DNA from: Planctomycetota bacterium
GTDB lineage: Bacteria; Planctomycetota; PLA2; JAEUHO01
Assembly (NCBI GenBank): GCA_028281445.1
Contig: JANQJW010000001.1
Location: forward strand, 1-63,954
Direction: 5' to 3'
DNA length: 63,954 nt
A program made the position numbers and the translations under genes. Under the pieces are notes generated by a model that was given only the letters and a program-made list of their open reading frames with translations, was not told the DNA's origin and searched no databases. Below are positions 55,998 to 63,954 of this stretch, piece after piece; the stretch's first letter is position 1, and every line of letters begins with the position of its first letter.

Positions 55998-57320
55998 ATG
56001 CGCCGCATGGTGGACGACGCATTCGCCCCGCTGGCCAGGCGCCTCCAGCGCCGCATCGCCGCGCGCACGGCGCTGCGCACGCTGCGCGGAACGGCCACGC
56101 CTCTCTTCGGCGCGGCGCTCATCGCCCTGGTCGGCATCGTTGCGGCACAGGGCGCGCTCCCGCGAGGAGCCGGCGTCGTCGCGCTCTTCGTCGTCGCCGC
56201 CTGGCTCTCGATTGCCTTGGCTGCTGCGTTGCTGCGTATGCCGACGCATGAACACGCGCTCGCGGCCTTCGATCACGCGATGGACAACGGTGAGCTGTTC
56301 TTGTCGGCCCACGAGCTGCGCACATCGCAACGTGCGGGCGCGCTGCTCCACGCCGAACGCGCCCGGCGGGCCCTGCCTGCCGCGCGCGAAGACGTCCCGG
56401 ACGCGCTGCCTCTGCCACGCGGCTTGACCCCCGCGTGGCTGACTCCGGTCGCCTTCGTGACGTTGGTCTTCTCGCTGCCGGTTCGAGGGATCGACGCCAC
56501 GCCAGGCACGGCCAGCCAGCCCGAAGCGGTGCCCCCCCCCGCCACGACGCTGCAAGAGCGTGCCGCGGAAGCCGTTGCGCGCGCTGCCGCGAGTGACGAC
56601 GATCCCCTGGCGAGTGCGCGCGTGCTGGATGCGCTCGAACGGCACGCGGACACCGCCCGGCTGGCCGACGCGCTGCGCGCGCAGGATCTCGAGCAGGCTT
56701 CGGGCGAGCTGCATCAACTTGCGCGAAGGCTGCGTCTCGACGGACTCTCGGACCGTGCAAAGAAACGGATGGCGCGAGCACTCGACGATGCATCGGACGC
56801 GACCGACCCGAGCGCGCGCGCGACGGGCTTCGCGCGGCACGCGGACGCGGCGCGCGCCGCGCTGAGAACTGGCCGCGCGGATGGAGCGGGCGACGCGCTC
56901 GAACGCCTCGCGGCGCGCCTGCATCAGCGGGCCGGGCGGTTGCGCGGTGCCAAGGCGCTGGGGACGGTTGCCGACCGCCTGCGTGCATTAGGGGCGCGCG
57001 AAGGCCTACTCGACGCGCGGCATGACAATCCCGATCCCCGTGGACCTGCGCGCATCGGCGTGGGTACGGCGCCATACACACCCGACACGGGCACAGTCCA
57101 CCCCGCCCGGCGCGACGAGCGCGTGGTGGTCGCCCCGGGCACCTCTGCGCCCGGCGGCGAACGACGCGCCGGTCCGGATCCGGTACGCCCTGCGCAACCG
57201 CCGGGCACCTCGCGGACACGGTTCGAGACCGTGCCCGAGGCTGCTGCGTCTGCCGGCTCGATTCCCGCCTCGCGCACGGACGCGGTTCAGCGATACTTCG
57301 CCCGTCTTCGGGGGCGGTAG
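55998..57320 (+). CDS. Membrane protein heading the MoxR/DUF58/VWA operon
   Basis: 440 residues. Two transmembrane helices lie near 35-52 and 59-79 (GAALIALVGIVAAQ, ALFVVAAWLSIALAAALL), and a third hydrophobic stretch near 150-165. The rest is Ala/Arg-rich and helical, with long amphipathic runs (QERAAEAVARAAASDDDPLA). The C-terminal 110 residues are disordered, Pro/Arg-rich. The position directly before MoxR matches membrane partners of BatA-type clusters, often DUF4175-like. The next gene starts at the base after its TAG, so they share a transcript. Confidence 0.65.
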   Translation: MRRMVDDAFAPLARRLQRRIAARTALRTLRGTATPLFGAALIALVGIVAAQGALPRGAGVVALFVVAAWLSIALAAALLRMPTHEHALAAFDHAMDNGELFLSAHELRTSQRAGALLHAERARRALPAAREDVPDALPLPRGLTPAWLTPVAFVTLVFSLPVRGIDATPGTASQPEAVPPPATTLQERAAEAVARAAASDDDPLASARVLDALERHADTARLADALRAQDLEQASGELHQLARRLRLDGLSDRAKKRMARALDDASDATDPSARATGFARHADAARAALRTGRADGAGDALERLAARLHQRAGRLRGAKALGTVADRLRALGAREGLLDARHDNPDPRGPARIGVGTAPYTPDTGTVHPARRDERVVVAPGTSAPGGERRAGPDPVRPAQPPGTSRTRFETVPEAAASAGSIPASRTDAVQRYFARLRGR

Positions 57321-58336
<1,016 letters not shown>

Positions 58337-58340
<4 letters not shown>

Positions 58341-59239
58341 CGGAGCACGTGGCAGACGAACCCCTGTTCGACGCCGGATTCCTGCGCCGCCTGCGTGCCC
58401 TGTTCCATCGACTGCGCCGGCGGCGCCCGCTGCGTAGGAAGGGCGGCCAAGCAACGCCGGCGCTCGGCTTCACGCGCGAGTTCCGCGACTTCCGCCACTA
58501 CGCGCGGGGCGACGACTTCCGCAGCATCGACTGGCGGCTCTACGCCCGGGCCGAGCGGCTCTTTGTTCGGCTCTACGAGGAGGTCCAGGAGCTCGAGGTC
58601 CACATCCTCGTCGACGGCAGCGCGTCCATGGCGGCGCCGCATCCGCGCAAGCGCACGTGTGCGCTGCGTCTGGCCGGCGCCTTGAGCTACCTCGCGCTGC
58701 TGAACGAACACCGGGTGGCCATTCACACCTTTCGCGACGTGCTGAAGCGCGAGCTGCCGCCTCGCAAAGGACAGCGTCACATCCACACGATCCTCGAGTG
58801 CCTGCACGGGCTGGCGTTCGAAGGCGTGACGAACCTGGACGCGCTCGCCCAGCTCCGGCTGGGGCGCGGGCGCGGCATCGCGTTCGTCCTCTCCGACCTG
58901 CTCGGCCGCGAGGCCGCGCACACGACGCAAGCCTTGGCCGCCGCATCGCGCTGGCCCGCGGAGACGCACGTGGTGCACGTGGTCGACCCCGAGGAGCTGG
59001 CGCCGACGTTTCGAGGCGAGGTCACGCTGCACGACGTGGAGACCGGTGGCGAGCGCCGCATGACATTCACCGATGCGGACGCGGAGGCGCATCGCGCGAC
59101 GCGCATGCGGTTTCACGACGCGCTGGCGCACGGCTGCCGTCGGCGGCACCTGGACTACGTCCTGTGGTCCGCGGACCAACGCTTCGAACGCGGCTTCCTC
59201 GAGCTGCTGGCGCGCGGCAACGTGCTCGCGAGGGCGTGA
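58337..59239 (+). CDS. DUF58 (VWA-like) protein
   Basis: 300 residues, no signal peptide. The DUF58 signature is clear: GFTREFRDFRHYARGDDFRS and IDWRLYARAERLFVRLYEEV. EVHILVDGSASMAAPH is a metal-ion-dependent adhesion site candidate (DGSAS). KGQRHIHTILECLHGLAFEG and ALLNEHRVAIHTFRDVLKRE follow. DUF58 proteins bind MoxR ATPases and help couple them to the membrane VWA partners. It overlaps moxR by 4 nt, and the VWA gene begins 3 nt after its stop. Confidence 0.94.
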
Positions 59240-59242
59240 GCC

Positions 59243-62146
59243 GTGTTGGCGCCGCACGCCCTCTGGTGGCTCGCGCTTCTCGTTCCCGTCGTGCTCCTCT
59301 TCCTGTTGCGGCGGCATCCGCGCACCGTTCCCGTGTCTTCCCTGTCTCTGTTCGCGGTCCGGGACCCGCCGCCGCTGCGGCCTCGCCGCATCCGGGACTG
59401 GCCCGCGCTGCTGCTCGCCGCCGCGACCGTCGTCGCTGCGGTCCTCGCGCTGGCGCGCCCCGCCGCCGAGCCAGCGCCCGACGCCGTCCAGTCGCAGCCG
59501 TTTCGCATCGAGCTCCCACGCGACGTCGATCCGTTCCTTGGCGCCGCCCTGCGCGCAACGGGCCACGAGACCGTTGCCGGCGAAGGAACGACAGTGCGCA
59601 TGCCCGGGTTCGGCGCCCTGGAGCAGGCGCCGGCAAGCAGTACGCTCGCCGGGGGCCTGCGTGTGGACCGGATCGTGGCAGTACGGCCAAATCACCCCGT
59701 TCTCGAAGGGGTCGCGCACAAACGTCTCGCGCTCCTGCAGACCGGCCTGATCGAGGCCGACGGTGCCGACGTGTTGTGGGAGGGACCGGCGGGGCCGCTG
59801 CTTGTCGCACGAGACGACGGCGAGGTCCGCACCGTGATGATCGCGTTTTCGCCCGAGCGCTCCGAGCGCCTCGGGCGCAGTGCGGCGTGGCCCGTGCTGG
59901 TGGCCAATGCCGTTGCGTGGGTCCAAGACGCGCAGCTCGCGGACACGCGCAGCACCGCGCCCACGGCATCGAACCTCGGGACGGCGCTGCTGTGGCTTGT
60001 CCTCGGACTCCTGCTCCTGGAGGTCTGGCTCTTCCGGCGTCGCCGCATGGGGACCAGGCGCCGCGCGGCCTTCCTCGGCGCACGCATCGGGTGCCTGCTG
60101 CTGATCGGGTTCGCGATCACCGGACCTGCGTGCACGGCGGAACGAGCGGACGACGTCGTGGTCGTCCGTGATCGCTCGGAGAGCGTGGATCCGGCAGCGG
60201 TCCGTGACCGCGTCGCGCCGATGGATGCCCAAGAAGTCGTGGACACGGACACCACCCGCACGGACCTCGCGGCCGCGATCGAACGGGCCGCCGGAGCAGC
60301 GGACGCAGGCGGCCGCGTCGTGGTCGTCAGCGACGGACGCGAGACGCACGGGCACGCTACGGCCGCGGCACGTCGTGCGGCGATCCAGGGTGTGCGCGTC
60401 GATACGATCGCGGTCGGCGGCCCGCGGCGTCCGGACGCGCGACTCGTGCATGTTCGGCCGAGTCAGAGCCGCGTGCACGAAGGGGCATCGGTCGCGATTC
60501 GCGCCGTGGCCTCCGCCACGACCGCCGGCTCGTTGCGTGTAGCGCTATTCGAGGGCGACAAGGAGGTCGCTGCGACCACGCGAGAAGCGCAGCCGGACAT
60601 CCCTATGGCGGTCGACTTCGTACGGCCGTCCGGGAGTCCCGGCACGCGACGCTTCGAAGTTCGCCTGGACTTCGAGGGCGACACCATCGCGCACAACAAC
60701 GAAGCCGCGATCTCGGTCGAGGTCGGCGAACGTGCGCACGTGGTGATCCTCGAAGGGCAACAGGGCGAAGGACGCGACCTCGCCAGGGCGCTTGCCGTCC
60801 AGGGCTTCGATGTCGACACGCGCCACCCACCGGGGCTCGACAAGAGCGGCGCCCACGACGCCCTCGTGCTGGCGAACGTCCCCGTGTTCGACCTTCCCGC
60901 GGAAGCCATCGTGCAGTTGGAGCGCTACGTGCGCGACGGCGGCGCACTCCTCGTCACGGGCGGACCGCGCGCGTTCGGCGCCGGCGGCTACCTCGGGACA
61001 CCGCTCGCGGCGATGCTGCCGGTCGACGTCCGGCCCCGCGAGCGCGACACGACGGCGCTCGTGCTCGTGCTGGACCGCTCGGGTTCGATGCGTGGCGCGA
61101 AGATGAACCTCTGTCGATCTGCTGCCCTGGCAGCGGCGGGCACCCTGCGCAAGGACGATCGGATCGGCATCGTGGCGTTCGACGTCGAGCCGACGTGGGT
61201 TGCGCCCCTGATGCCGGCCGGCGACCAGGACGCGCTGCGGGCGCGCGTTGCCATGCTCGATGCCGGCGGCGGCACACACATCCTTCCGGCGATGAAGGCC
61301 GGCCTGGATGCGTTGGGTTCCGTCGACGCGCGCATCAAGCACATGATCGTGCTCAGTGACGGCCGGACGCAGGGTGGCGCCTACGCCGAGCTCGCGCGCC
61401 GGGCCGCGAACACGCGCGTGACGATCTCGACGGTCAGCATCGGAGAGAAGACGGACCGCGAACTGATGGCGAGCATCGCCGACATCGGCAAGGGCCGCCA
61501 CTACCAGACGCGCGACGCCGCAGACCTTCCGCGCATCCTCACGGCTGACACGGCCGACCATGCCGGCGACCTCGTACGCGAGGGGCGGTTCACCGGGCGG
61601 ACCCGCGACCGGCACCCCATGCTATCGGGCTGGACGCCCGCGCCGACGATGGAGCTCACCGGCTACGTCCGCACCCAGGAGAAGCCCGGCGCCACTGTGC
61701 CGCTGCTTGCGCGCGACGACGATCCGCTGCTCGCGACGCGTCGCCTCGGCTCCGGCGTCGTGCTGGCGTTCACGTCGGACGTCGCGCCGCGCTGGGCAGG
61801 CCCCTGGTTGAAGCATCCCGATTCGTTCAGCACGTTCTGGGCACACGTTCTGCGCGATGCGATTGCCGCGAGCGGACACGCGCCCCTGCCGCCGGCGGCC
61901 CAGCCGTCGCAAGAGACGACGCCCGGTGGCTTCGACGCGGAGCGACTGCGTGCCATCGCGCGCGCGGGCGGCGGCACCTACGTCGCGCCGGGCGGCGCCG
62001 CGCCCGCATTCACGACCTCGCGCGCCTTCGACCTGATGCCGTGGTTGGTGCAGCTCTTCCTCCTGCTCTTCCTGGTGGACCTCGTGATTCGGCGCTGGGA
62101 GCGGGTCGAACCCGTCGTCCAAGCCATGCGAAAGCGGGCTGCATGA
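59243..62146 (+). CDS. Giant BatA-like VWA / glutamine-amidotransferase-like membrane fusion protein
   Basis: 967 residues from GTG 59243. The N-terminus (about 1-85) has two transmembrane helices of the BatA type (HALWWLALLVPVVLLFLLRR, DWPALLLAAATVVAAVLALA). A GATase-like segment covers about 90-235, then two more helices (about 250-305). A degenerate VWA (VVVVRDRSESVD) follows at about 315-400, then a GATase-like domain at about 490-590. The second VWA has an intact metal site (LDRSGSMRG, D611, S613, S615) at about 605-790, and a last helix is near 945. This looks like a BatA protein joined to the large VWA/GATase protein that is usually a separate gene. It overlaps the DCC gene by 4 nt. 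Confidence 0.88.
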   Translation: MLAPHALWWLALLVPVVLLFLLRRHPRTVPVSSLSLFAVRDPPPLRPRRIRDWPALLLAAATVVAAVLALARPAAEPAPDAVQSQPFRIELPRDVDPFLGAALRATGHETVAGEGTTVRMPGFGALEQAPASSTLAGGLRVDRIVAVRPNHPVLEGVAHKRLALLQTGLIEADGADVLWEGPAGPLLVARDDGEVRTVMIAFSPERSERLGRSAAWPVLVANAVAWVQDAQLADTRSTAPTASNLGTALLWLVLGLLLLEVWLFRRRRMGTRRRAAFLGARIGCLLLIGFAITGPACTAERADDVVVVRDRSESVDPAAVRDRVAPMDAQEVVDTDTTRTDLAAAIERAAGAADAGGRVVVVSDGRETHGHATAAARRAAIQGVRVDTIAVGGPRRPDARLVHVRPSQSRVHEGASVAIRAVASATTAGSLRVALFEGDKEVAATTREAQPDIPMAVDFVRPSGSPGTRRFEVRLDFEGDTIAHNNEAAISVEVGERAHVVILEGQQGEGRDLARALAVQGFDVDTRHPPGLDKSGAHDALVLANVPVFDLPAEAIVQLERYVRDGGALLVTGGPRAFGAGGYLGTPLAAMLPVDVRPRERDTTALVLVLDRSGSMRGAKMNLCRSAALAAAGTLRKDDRIGIVAFDVEPTWVAPLMPAGDQDALRARVAMLDAGGGTHILPAMKAGLDALGSVDARIKHMIVLSDGRTQGGAYAELARRAANTRVTISTVSIGEKTDRELMASIADIGKGRHYQTRDAADLPRILTADTADHAGDLVREGRFTGRTRDRHPMLSGWTPAPTMELTGYVRTQEKPGATVPLLARDDDPLLATRRLGSGVVLAFTSDVAPRWAGPWLKHPDSFSTFWAHVLRDAIAASGHAPLPPAAQPSQETTPGGFDAERLRAIARAGGGTYVAPGGAAPAFTTSRAFDLMPWLVQLFLLLFLVDLVIRRWERVEPVVQAMRKRAA

Positions 62147-62994
62147 AGGTCCTGGTCTATGACGGCGATTGCTCGATCTGCATCGCTGCGTCGCGCGTGC
62201 TGATCCGCCCGTGGCTCTCCGGCGACAGCGAGCGCGAGCCGTTCGACGCCTTCGAAGGCGAGACCGCCGCCCGCCTCGTGGAAGCCGAAATCCACAACGA
62301 GCTGGCGGTGCTCGACCGGGGCAGCGGCGAGATCCGCGGCGGCTTGGACGGCATCCTGTGGATCCTGCGCGAGGGCAGGCTGCGCTGGGTCGCGGCGATC
62401 CTCGCGCTCCCCGGCATCTACCACCTCTTCAGCTTCCTCTACCACCTCATCGCCTACAACCGCCGCATCCTCTCGCCGGTCAAACCGCGCGCCGTCGCCT
62501 GCGCGTGCGATCCGGATCCAAACGCGCTCTACCAATGGTCGTTCATCGCCATCTGTCTGATGTTGACGAGCTTGTGGTGGCTTCCGGCCACGGGGTCTTT
62601 CGCACACGTGTATGTGCCCGTGCTCTGTTGCAGTATCTGCCTACTCGCGGCCATGGACTTCCTCGCGCTGTTGCGCAATCGGGAGGTTCCGGTGACGACG
62701 ACCGCCGTCATCGGTCATCTTGCGTGGATCATGCTGCTGAGCGTGATTCCGCTCTACGTGGTCGCGTTGATCGACCCGACGGTCCCCTGGTTCGCAGGCG
62801 GCGCGTTCCCGAACCTCTTCCTCTACATGCTCGCGGTGTTCCTCGGCTTCACAACGACCGGCTTCCTCGTCGCGCGCCGCGGCGCGATAATCGGTTTTCA
62901 CTTGGGGTGGATGTGCATGACGCCGCTCGTGCTGTGGGGCGCGGCGTTCTTCTCTATCAGGCTCACAGGGTGGGTACTGAGCCACACACTGTGA
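62143..62994 (+). CDS. DCC (DUF393) thiol-disulfide oxidoreductase-like membrane protein
   Basis: 283 residues. VLVYDGDCSICIAASRVLIR is the DUF393 signature with the DxxCxxC-type site (DGDCSIC). This thioredoxin-like part spans about 1-120. The rest is membrane: about five helices between 135 and 280 (FIAICLMLTSLWWLPATG, LFLYMLAVFLGFTTTGFL). DUF393 proteins are thought to manage thiols or hydrolyse acyl bonds near the membrane. It overlaps the VWA gene (ATGA, 62143-62146), so it belongs to the MoxR operon. Confidence 0.85.
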   Translation: MKVLVYDGDCSICIAASRVLIRPWLSGDSEREPFDAFEGETAARLVEAEIHNELAVLDRGSGEIRGGLDGILWILREGRLRWVAAILALPGIYHLFSFLYHLIAYNRRILSPVKPRAVACACDPDPNALYQWSFIAICLMLTSLWWLPATGSFAHVYVPVLCCSICLLAAMDFLALLRNREVPVTTTAVIGHLAWIMLLSVIPLYVVALIDPTVPWFAGGAFPNLFLYMLAVFLGFTTTGFLVARRGAIIGFHLGWMCMTPLVLWGAAFFSIRLTGWVLSHTL

Positions 62995-63047
62995 GAAATG
63001 CGTGCGTACGGATCACGAGCGCATCCGCTATCATCCAAACGGCTACC

Positions 63048-63938
63048 GTGCGTCGGCTCCAGAAGCGGCGGGGGGTTACGCGGTGCAGAGATGGACGTCT
63101 GCGTTTGCGTATCGCGCCGGGAATTCGACTGGGCGACCTCGAGGTCATCGAGGAAGTCGGCAGGGGGGCCTTCGCCACCGTGTTCCTGGCCCGCGATACG
63201 CTCGTCGATCGCACGGTAGCCCTCAAAGTCATGCGCATGTCGCCCGCCATCACGACGGACGTCGAGCGCACGCTCATGCTGCGCGAGGCGCGGCTCGCGG
63301 GAAAACTCATCAGTCCGCACATCGTCGTGGTCTATGGCGTGCATGACCTGGGAGCGCGTGGCCTCGCAGTCGAGATGGAGTACGTCGAGGGCCCGTCGTT
63401 GGCCGACGTGCTCGCAGGCGGTCGCGCGCTGCATGTCGACGAGTCGCTGCGCATCTTGCGCGGCGTCCTCAACGCGCTGCACATCGCTCATGAGCACGGC
63501 ATCATCCATCGCGACGTGAAGCCGGGGAACATTCTGCTCGGCGAGCGCGACGGCGCGATCAAGCTGACCGACTTCGGACTGGGTCGCCAGATCGGAGAGG
63601 CGAGCCTCTCGGTCAGCAGCCTGGACGGATTCCTGGGTACGCCCAACTACGTGGCTCCGGAGGTCATCGAGGGTGCGGAGCCGACGCCGTTGACCGACAT
63701 CTGGAGCGCCGGCGTGGTCGCCTACCAGATGGTCGAAGGCCGCCTGCCCTTCTCTGCGACGTCGCTGCCCGAGGTCCTCGAGGCCATCACGACGGAAGAC
63801 CCGGCCCCGCTCGAAGCCCCGCTGCCCGCCGGCCTGGCGCGGGTCATTCTCGCGGCCATGTCTCGGGATCCCGCCCGGCGCCCACAGGGCGCCACGCGCA
63901 TGCTGGCATCCCTGGGGGACCTGGCGCCGGCGAGTTGA
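63048..63938 (+). CDS. Soluble Hanks-type serine/threonine protein kinase
   Basis: 296 residues, essentially only a kinase domain. The glycine loop is EVGRGAFATVFLA, the ATP lysine K60 lies in VALKVM, and the catalytic loop HRDVKPGNILL holds D156. DFG is DFGLGRQ with D175. APEVIEGAEP and DIWSAGVVAYQMVEGRLPF form the activation and anchor regions. No transmembrane helix or sensor domain follows; the gene ends with a proper stop, so it is complete. The GTG at 63048 is the most likely start; a small basic leader precedes the domain. It follows the DCC gene by 53 nt, where TATCAT (63029-63034) could be a -10 box. Confidence 0.88.
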   Translation: MRRLQKRRGVTRCRDGRLRLRIAPGIRLGDLEVIEEVGRGAFATVFLARDTLVDRTVALKVMRMSPAITTDVERTLMLREARLAGKLISPHIVVVYGVHDLGARGLAVEMEYVEGPSLADVLAGGRALHVDESLRILRGVLNALHIAHEHGIIHRDVKPGNILLGERDGAIKLTDFGLGRQIGEASLSVSSLDGFLGTPNYVAPEVIEGAEPTPLTDIWSAGVVAYQMVEGRLPFSATSLPEVLEAITTEDPAPLEAPLPAGLARVILAAMSRDPARRPQGATRMLASLGDLAPAS

Positions 63939-63954
63939 TCGCCTGCGCGTTCCC

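Overview
The window is a GC-rich (roughly 70%) bacterial chromosome segment, densely coded on both strands. It carries no recognisable transposase, phage, CRISPR or RNA gene. The cell is Gram-negative in style: Lgt and lipoproteins, a diheme peroxidase, many Sec-exported proteins. Large secreted TPR/HEAT proteins, squalene-cyclase-like toroid proteins, a TPR-CHAT protein, an ECF-like sigma factor, a MoxR/DUF58/VWA cluster and a small Ser/Thr kinase together suggest Planctomycetota or another GC-rich phylum with a similar proteome. This is inference from gene content; no rRNA is present to settle it.

Layout: 1-3418 (-) holds the start of a DnaA-family gene translationally coupled to an exported TPR metallopeptidase. 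3525-10833 (+) holds a secreted toroid protein, a membrane methyltransferase and the cassette TPR-CHAT protease / sigma factor / membrane anti-sigma-like protein. 10830-16886 (-) is a coupled set: a periplasmic-binding-protein/metzincin fusion, a toroid protein, a TPMT-like methyltransferase and a propeller lipoprotein. 17020-17850 (+) is a secreted CARDB/DUF11-like protein. 18119-33522 (-) is a long housekeeping run: aroA, two exported TPR/HEAT genes, cmk, rpsA, a lipoprotein-like gene, tyrS, lgt, a pseudo-hydrolase and glyA. 33608-43541 (+) carries purC-purE-mtnA, a 1206-residue DUF4388/TPR/PEGA/propeller protein, then boxC-boxB-DUF971. 43686-55836 mixes prolyl oligopeptidase, an OYE-family oxidoreductase, a membrane protein with an exported partner, a metallo-beta-lactamase-fold protein, a second S1-domain protein, a DUF2130 protein and a diheme peroxidase. 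55998-62994 (+) is a MoxR/DUF58/giant VWA operon ending in a DCC-type membrane protein, followed by a soluble Ser/Thr kinase.

The most interesting candidate system is 5896-10833. An exported TPR-CHAT protease with its His/Cys dyad lies directly upstream of an ECF-like sigma factor whose gene overlaps a single-pass protein. That protein's cytoplasmic end looks like an anti-sigma domain without zinc ligands. The arrangement suggests protease-triggered release of a sigma factor at the envelope. Its logic resembles the Csx29/Csx30/CASP-sigma module of type III-E CRISPR systems, but here there is no CRISPR and the protease appears to be exported.

Two genome-scale signals stand out. All five convergent gene junctions are of only two kinds: three hold inverted repeats of a GTAGGGG family and two share a CTAG double stop. 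Several genes that open a transcription unit lack a Shine-Dalgarno sequence but have a TANNNT hexamer 6-9 nt before the start codon, the pattern expected for leaderless mRNAs.
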